This document shows, piece by piece, positions 18,390 through 26,603 of a DNA stretch of 64,000 bases. The translations under genes were made by a program, and so were the position numbers. The notes beneath the pieces are model-generated. The model made no database searches and was not told the DNA's origin. It worked only from the letters and a program-made list of their open reading frames with translations. The stretch lies in contig NZ_CP026604.1 of the NCBI RefSeq assembly GCF_003063625.1, forward strand, positions 2,232,001 to 2,296,000. The letters run 5' to 3'. How positions within the stretch are numbered: the first letter of the stretch is position 1; each line of letters starts with the position of its first letter. This DNA comes from Saccharobesus litoralis. Lineage in GTDB: Bacteria > Pseudomonadota > Gammaproteobacteria > Enterobacterales > Alteromonadaceae.

Positions 18390-19877
18390 ATGAAAGCAAG
18401 CACACGCTTTTCACGTTTTATTCAGAGTTACAATATACGACAAGGTTCTCGCTTAGGTGCTTTGGTTTCTTGTCTGTTAGTGAGTCTGAATAGTTGGGCC
18501 GATAATCGCCCCAATATCATATTAATGGTTGCCGATGATCATGGCCGTGAGGCTTTTGGTGCATATGGTAATGATAAAATACGTACACCGCATTTAGATC
18601 AATTAGCTAAAGAGGGGATTAAATTTGACCATGCCTACGCAACCAGCGCGAGCTGTAGTGCCAGTCGTTCGGTTATTTTAAGCGGTCAACATAATCATGC
18701 CAATGGTCAGTATGGCCACAACCATTCTTATCATCACTTTAATACCTTTAATACGGTAAAAAGCTTGCCGGTGCGTTTGAGTGAAGCTGGCTACCGTACT
18801 GCACAAGTCGGCAAATATCATATTGGCCCACGCGCGGTGTATAAGTTTGAGCAGTATTTAAAAGTTAAAGATCAATCTAAAGATGGTTCGCGAAATAGTG
18901 TCGGCATGGCGACAGCGGCTAAACCACTAATCAATGCCAAGTCGAAAAAGCCATTCTTTTTGTATTTAGCGACTAACGATCCCCATAGAGACCACAGTAC
19001 CAATAGCACCGGCGACAATACCTTTGGTAATGCCCCCGACGACAAAGGCTTAGGTGTTAAACGCCTCGACTATGATCCAAAAGAAGTCATAGTGCCGCAT
19101 TATTTGCCTGATACACCGGAAACGCGCCGCGAATTAGCCGAGTATTATCAGTCGGTATCACGGGTAGATGACACTATGGGCGAGTTAGTATCGCTGCTTA
19201 AACAAGCTGATATGTATGACAATACGGTAATTTTTTATTTGTCAGATAATGGCACGGCGATGCCGGGTGCCAAAACCACACTTTATGATCCGGGCGCAAG
19301 ATTGCCATTAGTGATTAAACCCGCGGGGGCAAACGATAAACATGCCGGCACAACAACCCAAGCTATGGTGAGTTGGCCAGATCTAACGCCAACCATATTA
19401 AGTTTGGCTCAAGTTAACTATCAAGCTGAAGACTTTCACGGTAAGTCATTTACCGACGTGTTAGCAGATCCGCAAAAAACGCATGGTTTTGATCAAGTGT
19501 ACGGCTCACACACCTTTCATGAGATCACTATGTACTATCCAATGCGTTCGATTCGAACCCGAGATTACAAGTTAATTTGGAATATTGCTTCTGGTTTGCA
19601 ATACCCGTTTGCTTCCGATCTACAAGTGTCTAGCACTTGGCAAAGCACCATGGCCCGCAACTTAACTCACTTTGGTGCGCGTACTGTCGAAGCGTACTTA
19701 CATCGACCAAAGTTCGAGCTTTACGATATGCGTCCTAAAGTCGAGCAGGGTGTTGAAGCAACCAACTTAGCCGACGATGCCGATTATCAAAAAATTAAAT
19801 TTGAGCTTATTCAAAAGCTGCAAGCCTTTCAAAAATCAACCAAAGATCCTTGGGTCTACAAGTGGGATTACGAATGA
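18390..19877 (+). CDS. S1 family sulfatase, S1_8-like
   Basis: The signal peptide is ALVSCLLVSLNSWA, cut after about residue 37. RPNIILMVADDHG carries the metal-binding Asp49 and Asp50. The activation motif is CSASR at 89-93, the Ala-type formylglycine motif, followed by SVILSGQHNHANGQYGH. LSDNGTAMPGAKTTLYDPG is the usual later metal-site strand. Length and motifs match S1_8-type sulfatases found in marine polysaccharide loci. It shares much of its length with the preceding gene (both end with a Thr-X-Asp-Pro-Trp segment), so the two look like a duplication. The exact substrate position is unknown. It lies 15 bp after the first sulfatase and 11 bp before the third, so the three form one operon. 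Confidence 0.9.
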   Translation: MKASTRFSRFIQSYNIRQGSRLGALVSCLLVSLNSWADNRPNIILMVADDHGREAFGAYGNDKIRTPHLDQLAKEGIKFDHAYATSASCSASRSVILSGQHNHANGQYGHNHSYHHFNTFNTVKSLPVRLSEAGYRTAQVGKYHIGPRAVYKFEQYLKVKDQSKDGSRNSVGMATAAKPLINAKSKKPFFLYLATNDPHRDHSTNSTGDNTFGNAPDDKGLGVKRLDYDPKEVIVPHYLPDTPETRRELAEYYQSVSRVDDTMGELVSLLKQADMYDNTVIFYLSDNGTAMPGAKTTLYDPGARLPLVIKPAGANDKHAGTTTQAMVSWPDLTPTILSLAQVNYQAEDFHGKSFTDVLADPQKTHGFDQVYGSHTFHEITMYYPMRSIRTRDYKLIWNIASGLQYPFASDLQVSSTWQSTMARNLTHFGARTVEAYLHRPKFELYDMRPKVEQGVEATNLADDADYQKIKFELIQKLQAFQKSTKDPWVYKWDYE

Positions 19878-19888
19878 GGTTAATACAT

Positions 19889-21388
19889 ATGTTGAATAAA
19901 TTATTTACTAGGTCGTTAGCGTTAAGCGTAACGGCTTTGTCCTTGGTTGGTTGCCAACTAATTGCTAAAGACGAAACAGTAACGGCGAACAATACCAAGC
20001 CAGATAAACCGCTTAATGTATTAATGATCGCGATTGATGATCTTAATAATTGGGGCGGTGCTTGGGGAGGCCCGGCCATCACTCCAAACTTAGATCAACT
20101 TGCCGCGCAAAGCTCTTTTTTCCGTAATGCCTATTCAGCGGTTCCGGCATGTAACCCTTCGCGTGTTGCCGTGATGACAGGGCAACGCTCGGAAACGACA
20201 GGTGCTTATCTAAACGAAACCAATTTTAGAACCCTACCAGGTGGTCAAGATAAAGTGACCATGCCGCAGTATTTCCGTAAATTGGGTTATGAAGCGACCG
20301 CCGCCGGTAAAATCTTTCATCATCCGCGAGGTCAAAAAGCCAAACCGGCAGTGATGTCAGATGATATTTCTTGGGATTATCAAGAGGCTGGACCAACAGG
20401 AACTGGCGGTTATCAAGACTATGTCAACGAACAAGGTTGGGCCAAATGGCATGGCGGTATAGCAGAGTACGAAGGTTTGCCTATTATTCCTTATATCCGT
20501 AAGCATGGAATATGGGGGCCAATTCAACAAACCGATGAACAAACCGGTGATTATCATACTGCCAAATACTGTGCTGACTACTTGGAAAAAACACACGATA
20601 AGCCGTTCTTTTTGGCCTGTGGTATTTTTCGCCCGCATTCACCGCAATTAGCACCGCAAAAGTACTTTGATATGTATCCACTTGAGGATATTAAGCTACC
20701 AGACGTACCAGCCGATGATATGCAGGATATCCCAAATATCGCGCAACATAACTGGTCAAGCGGCTTTGCTAAATTAGTGATGAGCAGGCCAGAGGAGTGG
20801 AAGCGTGCAGTGCAAGGCTATTTAGCAAGTACAACATTCGCAGATGCCATGATAGGCCATATTCTTGAGGCGTTTAATAACAGCCAATATGCTGATAACA
20901 CAGTATTGGTGTTATGGAGCGATCATGGTTTCCAGCTTGGTCATAAAAACCGTTGGGAAAAGTTTACCTTTTGGAAGCAAGGAGCAGGGGCGCCATTTAT
21001 TATCAAGGCACCTGGTGTAAAGCCGGCTATTATCGATAATCCCGTGTCATTAATCGATATCTACCCAACACTAATCGAACTCATGCAAACACCGAGCAAA
21101 GATGATTTAGACGGGGTTAGCCTAGCACCATTGATGCAGCAACCCAAACAAGCTTGGCCTCATCCAGCCATCATCACTTATCAGCAAGGCAACAACGCCA
21201 TATTGCTCGATAAATGGAATTACATTCAATACCGCGATGGTAGCCAAGAGCTATACAACCAACATCAAGATCCAGAGGAATATCATAATTTAGCTGCAGA
21301 TCCGCAATATAAATCCGTGATCGACAAGCTAAAAACTTTTATTCCTGAAGTGGTCATTCCGCAAAAGGAATATCGACCGGGTGGGTAA
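19889..21388 (+). CDS. S1 family sulfatase lipoprotein, S1_7/iduronate-sulfatase-like
   Basis: I chose the ATG at 19889 over the in-frame ATG at 19850, which would overlap the previous gene. From 19889 the N-terminus is a lipoprotein signal with LVGC (Cys22), preceded by GAGGT. The core starts NVLMIAIDDLNNW with Asp50 and Asp51. The activation motif is the standard CNPSR at 88-92, followed by VAVMTGQRSETTGAY. LWSDHGFQLGHKNRWEKFTFW is the family's late metal-binding region, typical of iduronate-2-sulfatase-like S1_7 enzymes. Unlike the two preceding sulfatases it is membrane-anchored. It closes a three-sulfatase operon; a single dispersed repeat half-unit follows it. Confidence 0.9.
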   Translation: MLNKLFTRSLALSVTALSLVGCQLIAKDETVTANNTKPDKPLNVLMIAIDDLNNWGGAWGGPAITPNLDQLAAQSSFFRNAYSAVPACNPSRVAVMTGQRSETTGAYLNETNFRTLPGGQDKVTMPQYFRKLGYEATAAGKIFHHPRGQKAKPAVMSDDISWDYQEAGPTGTGGYQDYVNEQGWAKWHGGIAEYEGLPIIPYIRKHGIWGPIQQTDEQTGDYHTAKYCADYLEKTHDKPFFLACGIFRPHSPQLAPQKYFDMYPLEDIKLPDVPADDMQDIPNIAQHNWSSGFAKLVMSRPEEWKRAVQGYLASTTFADAMIGHILEAFNNSQYADNTVLVLWSDHGFQLGHKNRWEKFTFWKQGAGAPFIIKAPGVKPAIIDNPVSLIDIYPTLIELMQTPSKDDLDGVSLAPLMQQPKQAWPHPAIITYQQGNNAILLDKWNYIQYRDGSQELYNQHQDPEEYHNLAADPQYKSVIDKLKTFIPEVVIPQKEYRPGG

Positions 21389-21423
21389 TAGTTAGCTTTT
21401 TAGCGGGTTTTACACCTGTTTTT

Positions 21424-21451
21424 GTAGGGCGGGTTTTACACCCGCTAACAC
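21424..21451. repeat. Single half-unit of the GTAGGGCGGG repeat family
   Basis: GTAGGGCGGGTTTTACACCC followed by GCTAACAC matches the first part of each 131-bp unit at 5.8-6.1 kb. It sits just after the last sulfatase gene and may act as a transcript-end structure. Confidence 0.7.
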
Positions 21452-21623
21452 AGCACCAACAAAATACTTTTCGCCAAGGTTAAGCAATAATCTTTGGTAA
21501 TTCTAATATTCTTCTATACTCATTATTAACGTCAAATTGCTCATTGTCAGGCTAAATAATGAGCGGTTAGCGTGAAGGTACATTGCTGATTTGTGGATTG
21601 CTCTTCTTAGTGGAGAAGAATAG

Positions 21624-22841
21624 ATGAATATCAAAACTTCGGTCCTACTTTCACTGTTTTCGCTGTGCATAGGGCTGTTGTGGTCTCCATGGGTAGTGAG
21701 CCAACCCAAAGTTGAACTAAATTTGTGGCACAGTCAGGGTTATACCCAAGCATTTTGGCAATCCTTGGTGGATGAATTTACTGAAAAGCAGCCAGATATT
21801 CAGATCCAAGTGTCTGTTATTCCGTGGAAAACGCTGAATCCGTCATTAACGCAAAGTGTGATGGCCGGTGATGCACCTGAAATGGTTATGTTTCAGTCAG
21901 ACAACCTTGGCATAAAAGACATATTCAAGCTTTCAGCTGTGCCCAACAATTGGCTGGCTAACAGTTTATTGCCCGAGATGGAATTTTTTATTAAAAGACA
22001 GGGCAAGGCTTATGGAATTCCTCTTACGCATGGTAATCACCTTGTTTTGTATTACAACAAACAAATTATCAAACAGCCGGCTATGGATTGGCAGCAATTA
22101 ACGCAACAAGCAAAAACGTTAGCTAAACAATATCAGTTTATGGCGTTTGACTACTATTCCGCCTATGGTTTTGTCAGTTTTTTAAACGCGTTTTATTCTG
22201 ATTTTGCGGTAAACAATAACTTAAATCTAAATTCCCCCCACACAATTGCAGCCTTAGAATTTTTTAAAGAAAGTACACAAAATGGCGTGTTTGATCCTGA
22301 ATGTGGTTTTATTTGCGCGCGTGAATCGTTTTTAACCGGTAAATATGCGTATGCCATCAATGGGGATTGGGAATATGCGCGCATGTCAGCCGAGCTGGGT
22401 GATGATTTAGGCGTTGCATTGTTACCAACCGTTGCAGGCAAGCGGATTGTCTCTATGAAATCTGCGCTATTACTTGTGTTTCCTAATCAATCCATTGCAT
22501 CGTCTAAACAGCAAGCCCTGTTCAAATTTAGCCAGTTTTTGCAGTCAAAAACGGTGGCTGATCGTGTCTATCATAAAACGCAATCCATGCCGACCCATTC
22601 AGCTGCCATGCAAGATTTAATTAAGCAAGGGGGACAAAACTTTCAATGGTTTATTGAGCAATTAAGGCAAAGTAAAGCTATGCCTTCTTCTACTGAAATG
22701 GCTTCGGTTTGGGACAGCATAGAAAAAGGATTAGAGTTGTATATAACTGGAGAGTTGAGTGCTGAGCAGGCCGCTAAATACATGCAGCGTCGGGCGTTAC
22801 GTGAAAAACAAAAAATAAAATCAAGGAACGACAGTGAATAA
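21624..22841 (+). CDS. Extracellular solute-binding protein family 1 (sugar-type), paired with a histidine kinase
   Basis: This 405-residue protein has a signal peptide (SVLLSLFSLCIGLLWSPW, cut near VVS|QP). The mature start VELNLWHSQGYTQAFWQSLV is typical of family 1 sugar-binding proteins, as are the AGDAPEMVMFQSDN and YGIPLTHGNHLVLYYNK segments. Such proteins normally feed ABC importers, but no permease or ATPase gene is nearby. Instead the gene overlaps the next gene, a sensor kinase, by 8 bp. Periplasmic binding proteins working as ligand receptors for a membrane kinase are known (for example TorT with TorS). The best reading is that this protein captures a sugar or oligosaccharide and signals through the kinase. 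That function is inference from the overlap. Confidence 0.8.
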   Translation: MNIKTSVLLSLFSLCIGLLWSPWVVSQPKVELNLWHSQGYTQAFWQSLVDEFTEKQPDIQIQVSVIPWKTLNPSLTQSVMAGDAPEMVMFQSDNLGIKDIFKLSAVPNNWLANSLLPEMEFFIKRQGKAYGIPLTHGNHLVLYYNKQIIKQPAMDWQQLTQQAKTLAKQYQFMAFDYYSAYGFVSFLNAFYSDFAVNNNLNLNSPHTIAALEFFKESTQNGVFDPECGFICARESFLTGKYAYAINGDWEYARMSAELGDDLGVALLPTVAGKRIVSMKSALLLVFPNQSIASSKQQALFKFSQFLQSKTVADRVYHKTQSMPTHSAAMQDLIKQGGQNFQWFIEQLRQSKAMPSSTEMASVWDSIEKGLELYITGELSAEQAAKYMQRRALREKQKIKSRNDSE

Positions 22842-24753
22842 TCCGAGCTTACCCAGTTTTCGCGGCGCATTAATTTTGGCAATGTTTTTATTGTCAGTGT
22901 TACCTGTGGTAATTATCAGCTTTTATTTAGTAGATGAATTTAGTCAAATTCAAGCGCAAGAACGCATGGCTAAGCTTAATGCGCAAACCACTAATATGAC
23001 GCAATTGACTAGCTTTAAATTGTCGTCCTTGCACACTAAGTTTCAACAAGCTGCGCGAGACAATTTGACCAGTTTAGCTGCCCATACTGGCGCATTTGGC
23101 AATAAAGCGGGCGAAAAATTAGCATTGATTTTAGCTGAACAAGACATGATGAGCGCGATTTTGTTAGTTGATAAAGCCAATTGGACGGTCACCGCTACGC
23201 CTTTGTATGCTGAGTTATTGTCTACTGAAAAGCTTCATGGACATTACCAACAGATATACCAACAAGGATACCAAGCACAAGCGACTACTTTGATTATGCA
23301 CGCGCCGTCTTTAGTGGCTGATTTAAGAAAAAAGAGCCGCAAGCCGAGTGTTTATCAAAGCGAATATTTGCTGGTATTTATGGCGCCATTATTTTTAAGT
23401 GATTTAGCTAAAGCCGACCAGTACGCTAAGCTGACAGGAATTTTGGTTGGAATGCTACCTATTGAAAACTTATTAAAAGACGTATTAACCGCGGACAACG
23501 ACGCCAAGTTAGTCGCGTTAAATTTACAACAACAAAAGTTATTAAGCCAAGTGAGCAAACCAGCCAGTGATGCATTAACAGTCACGGCGCAGATCAGTAT
23601 TCCCGATTATCCGCATCATTTGAATTTACACTTTGATTATGAGCGAACTCATGCGTTTAAACCTGTTCGCGAATTGACCGAGCGATTTTTGTGGTTGACC
23701 AGTCTATTTCTCATTTTACTTATGTTAGTAGCATGGTTTATTACTCAGGTATTTTTACGGCCACTCAAAGTGTTACACCATATAGTGCAAGCGTATTTTT
23801 CTGGTGATTATAAACCGCAATCGCCAGGTGTTTATTTTACCGAAGTCGAGCAAATTATTACCTTGCTAGCCACTATGGCGGAAAAAATAGAAATAGAGCA
23901 TGAAAACCTTGAACGGCGAGTAAAAGAACGCACGCAAGAGCTGAGTGCCGCTAACGATGAATTGTCTGAAGCCATGAAACAACTAACCTTGGCGCAACAG
24001 CATTTAATTGAAACCGAAAAAGTGTCTTTGTTAGGAAAATTGGTCGCAGGGGTCGCTCATGAAATAAACACACCTTTAGGTATTTGTTTAACGGCGGGCA
24101 CGTCATTGCACAGTGATTTAGTGGCATTAGAAAATGCCTACGCCAATGACAAAATGACGCGCAAGTTATTGGAAATATACTTTACTAAAGTGGATGAGGG
24201 CTTTGCCATTATCCTCAACAATATTAAACGAGCTTCATTATTGATCCAGCATTTCAAAGAGATTGCGGTTGATTCTACTAGTGAGCAATTACGCACTTTT
24301 AATCTTAGAGATTATATTGATGAAGTCCTGCATAGCTTGCATCCAGAAACTAAGCGTTATCAACTAAGCATAGAAATCAATGGTGCTCAGGATCTCACCT
24401 TAACTAGTTACCCAGGGGCTTACGCACAGATTATTTCAAATATGGTGATTAACTCATTGCGTCATGGCTTAACCATAGAAGAACCCGCAACCATTCGTTT
24501 TGACTACCATTGCAAAGGAGATGTGCTGCATTTTGTTTATCAAGATTCAGGTAAAGGAGTTAATAAAGATGATTTGCACAAGATTTTTGAGCCCTTTTAT
24601 ACCACTCTCAGAAATGAAGGCGGCTCTGGGTTAGGGTTGAATATTATTTTTAATTTAGTCACCCAAAAACTACAAGGAAAAGTCGAAGCGAAAAGCGATC
24701 TAGGGCAGGGGCTAACATTTGTGTTTGAATTACCGCTAACGCTTAAAGAGTGA
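22834..24753 (+). CDS. Membrane sensor histidine kinase overlapping the solute-binding protein gene
   Basis: The start is GTG at 22834, with AAGGA upstream, overlapping the previous stop by 8 bp, so the two are translationally coupled. TM1 is at about 11-33, a Cache-like periplasmic domain spans about 34-283, and TM2 is at about 285-306, followed by HAMP (about 305-358) and a coiled coil (about 355-395). The HisKA H-box is KLVAGVAHEINTPLG with His409. The ATPase domain has NMVINSLRHG (N-box), DSGKGV (G1) and GGSGLGLNI (G2). No receiver domain is attached and no response regulator is encoded in the window, so the partner is elsewhere. Regulation of the adjacent polysaccharide genes is a reasonable inference. 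Confidence 0.88.
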   Translation: MNNPSLPSFRGALILAMFLLSVLPVVIISFYLVDEFSQIQAQERMAKLNAQTTNMTQLTSFKLSSLHTKFQQAARDNLTSLAAHTGAFGNKAGEKLALILAEQDMMSAILLVDKANWTVTATPLYAELLSTEKLHGHYQQIYQQGYQAQATTLIMHAPSLVADLRKKSRKPSVYQSEYLLVFMAPLFLSDLAKADQYAKLTGILVGMLPIENLLKDVLTADNDAKLVALNLQQQKLLSQVSKPASDALTVTAQISIPDYPHHLNLHFDYERTHAFKPVRELTERFLWLTSLFLILLMLVAWFITQVFLRPLKVLHHIVQAYFSGDYKPQSPGVYFTEVEQIITLLATMAEKIEIEHENLERRVKERTQELSAANDELSEAMKQLTLAQQHLIETEKVSLLGKLVAGVAHEINTPLGICLTAGTSLHSDLVALENAYANDKMTRKLLEIYFTKVDEGFAIILNNIKRASLLIQHFKEIAVDSTSEQLRTFNLRDYIDEVLHSLHPETKRYQLSIEINGAQDLTLTSYPGAYAQIISNMVINSLRHGLTIEEPATIRFDYHCKGDVLHFVYQDSGKGVNKDDLHKIFEPFYTTLRNEGGSGLGLNIIFNLVTQKLQGKVEAKSDLGQGLTFVFELPLTLKE

Positions 24754-25234
24754 AACGATTCTTTATCCAACTTGCAAAGGGTATTTATTATTTTTTCAGA
24801 AAGAAATAATCAGTTGAATCCCTTGTAGAAAGCTCGAAACTGCTGATTCGTTAAAGGCTTTAATTACACCGCACAGAATTTTGTTCCCGACAAGTCCTAA
24901 GTGCCTGCATCCATGCCGGCAGGAACCTAGTGGCTTTTGCTTAAACCAGACTATGTTTATCCAACAAAAGTCGCTGGTTCTTCGCATGCGCGAGAATGAC
25001 GAGGGTATTTTCCTAAGCCTGGGTGATAAAATTTCAACCTTTTAACGTAAAAGAGCGCTTCTGAAACTTGTGATCAAGAGATATTCTCTACATCCATGTA
25101 GGTTGAAATTTACTTCAACAATAGCTGCGGAGCTGCTACAAACTTGGTTTCTTGCTACTATATTGCCTAATATTTGAAACTTTTACGCTTGAACGATGGA
25201 TTTTGTACTCAAGCTGTCTATTTATCTTTCTTTT
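24754..25234. other. Intergenic stretch with scattered repeat fragments
   Basis: No gene is convincing here. The palindrome CTACATCCATGTAG at 25088-25101 belongs to the dispersed family also seen at 5.15, 14.4 and 63.2 kb. GCATCCATGCCGGCAGGAACC near 24910 and a CGCATGCGCGAGAATGACGA unit near 24985 look like other repeat or REP-type fragments. Confidence 0.4.
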
Positions 25235-25453
25235 ATGAACGCCGAACTTAGAACAAAAATAATTGAAGTCTGTAATTCTAAAATAGCCAAAAAGGGGGAG
25301 AATGTCGGGTTGTCATTTTATGCTTTTTTTGCCAATAAAAATGATAATCCTGAGTTGTTAATGGAAGCTGCGACTTGGTGGATCCAAATTCATCAGCTTG
25401 ACCATTTTGTTAAAGCGAAACAAATTAAAGCTATGATAGAAGCTGGACTTTAA
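25235..25453 (+). CDS. Small conserved protein of unknown function
   Basis: The ORF opens upstream at 25196, but the conserved-looking part begins at the ATG at 25235 (MNAELRTKIIEVCNSKIAKK), giving 72 residues. The text SKIAKKGENVGLSFYAFFAN followed by a helical WWIQIHQLDHFVKAKQIKAM region has the look of a small conserved gammaproteobacterial protein. I think it is of the DUF6500 type, but from memory only. There is no signal peptide or membrane segment, and it looks cytosolic and helical. No clear Shine-Dalgarno was seen before 25235, so the start at 25196 is possible. Function unknown. Confidence 0.55.
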   Translation: MNAELRTKIIEVCNSKIAKKGENVGLSFYAFFANKNDNPELLMEAATWWIQIHQLDHFVKAKQIKAMIEAGL

Positions 25454-25498
25454 TTCTCAAAACAGGGCGTACATTACAAACTATTTTCGTAAGCTAGC

Positions 25499-25765
25499 CT
25501 ATTTAGGTGCGAGCCCCATATCATCTAATCGCATTAGAATGGCTGACTTTTGATGTTTCGCCACATCCTGCCAATGTTTGTTTTCACGCGCTCCAATAAT
25601 GGCATAAATTGAGTTTAACCCTGTTCCCTTTACGGTTAGCTTTAATTGTCGATACAGCTCATAAGGGTCTATTGCCATAAAATCTTCGACAGTATGAATG
25701 TTAACTTGCGCGAGTATTTGCTCGCTTTTCGGGCCAAAGCCTTTTAGATCTCGAAGTCTTTTCAT
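25499..25765 (-). CDS. Stand-alone TfoX C-terminal domain protein
   Basis: The 88 residues match the TfoX_C helix-hairpin-helix-like domain: LRDLKGFGPKSEQILAQVNI, then VEDFMAIDPYELYRQLK and GLNSIYAIIGARENKHWQDV. In full TfoX/Sxy proteins this domain follows a TfoX_N domain and supports competence gene activation with CRP. Here the N-terminal domain is missing, as in many small stand-alone versions. A nucleic-acid-binding role is likely from the fold, and a direct competence role is not supported. It is transcribed in the same direction as the broken DUF1294 gene, 59 bp downstream of it. Confidence 0.8.
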   Translation of the reverse strand: MKRLRDLKGFGPKSEQILAQVNIHTVEDFMAIDPYELYRQLKLTVKGTGLNSIYAIIGARENKHWQDVAKHQKSAILMRLDDMGLAPK

Positions 25766-25824
25766 TGTTTACCGGCTATAAGTGCTGAATTGATACACCT
25801 TTTTTTCAAACATAGTTTAGCGAA

Positions 25825-26309
25825 TTACCCGCCCCAAAATAAAGCCTTGATAACCGGTCGAAAAATATCGTTAATTTGATTTATAAAGTTGGTGATTAAA
25901 CTCAGCGCACCTTGCCCTTGTTTGCTTAAAAGCCAAGCAAAGCTAGCGATATTGATAAAAACCGTTAACCAAAACACGACTTTGAACTGACGTTTAACCG
26001 ATTTATGGCGTAACTGCCTTTGAGCAATATATGCGCCAGGCCATCCGCCGCATACAGCCAATATATGCAATCTTAGTTCAGGTATTCGCCAGCGCTGCTT
26101 TTTGGCGGCAGATTTATCTAATGCATACAAATAAAGGTAATTAAGCTGAGGCTAAAATAGATTGTTGGCATCATCAGGCTTGTTTTACCATTTAAGGTTA
26201 AACCCGCTAGGAGGCAGCAAAACAATAATGTAAAACCATAGCCAAACGGACTGGGCTTAGCGCGATAGGGTTTCAAATGCAATTCGTGGTGGATGAGTGA
26301 TACCTGTTT
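25825..26309 (-). pseudogene. Frameshifted DUF1294 membrane protein gene
   Basis: The downstream frame encodes YLYALDKSAAKKQRWRIPE and LHILAVCGGWPGAYIAQRQL, diagnostic of DUF1294, then a second membrane segment. Its first plausible start is only a TTG at 26130. The missing N-terminus lies just upstream in another frame: FGYGFTLLFCCLLAGLTL, then IYFSLSLITF, which should run directly into YLYALDK. A single-base deletion near 26134-26145 explains this. Some DUF1294 proteins begin with a cold-shock domain; here the upstream frame stops at 26310-26312 and a MITE-like repeat follows, so any such domain is gone. A sequencing error is the alternative. Confidence 0.75.
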
Positions 26310-26343
26310 TTACAATGGTTGCTGCTTATTGTCAAAAGCACGT

Positions 26344-26471
26344 TATAGTCTTCTCGTTCAGGCCTTATGGTTCATTGTCAGCGCTTACTCACCCCAATCA
26401 CATAATAGAGCATATGCTCATGGGATTCGAAGCTTGACGGCTTCCCCTAAAACCTGATCGCTTTGACTATA
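26344..26471. repeat. MITE-like element, copy 1 (128 bp)
   Basis: The ends are inverted: TATAGTC at 26344-26350 and GACTATA at 26465-26471. The interior includes the 12-bp palindrome GAGCATATGCTC at 26408-26419. The whole element recurs in opposite orientation at 63166-63389, where two extra internal blocks make it longer. It carries no ORF. It lies between the broken DUF1294 gene and the helicase gene. Confidence 0.75.
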
Positions 26472-26603
26472 TTATTAAACCGCCATTTTATTTGGCAGTT
26501 TGCCAACTAATATTAGGTGTATAAGCGTCTTTCCTGTATGCTCTGCCGCCTTATTAAATCTGGCGCCATCTAGGGCAGATTGAGTTTAGTTAACGGTGTG
26601 ATA

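Noticed and set aside
21624-24753. Complete ABC sugar importer
   Set aside because: Only the binding protein is present; no permease or ATPase gene is near, and the coupled gene is a kinase.
24796-24987. 63-codon minus-strand frame
   Set aside because: It falls in repeat-rich intergenic sequence and shows no family resemblance.
26415-26440. tRNA T-arm-like GGGATTCGAAGC
   Set aside because: It lies inside the MITE-like repeat and no acceptor or anticodon arm can be built around it.
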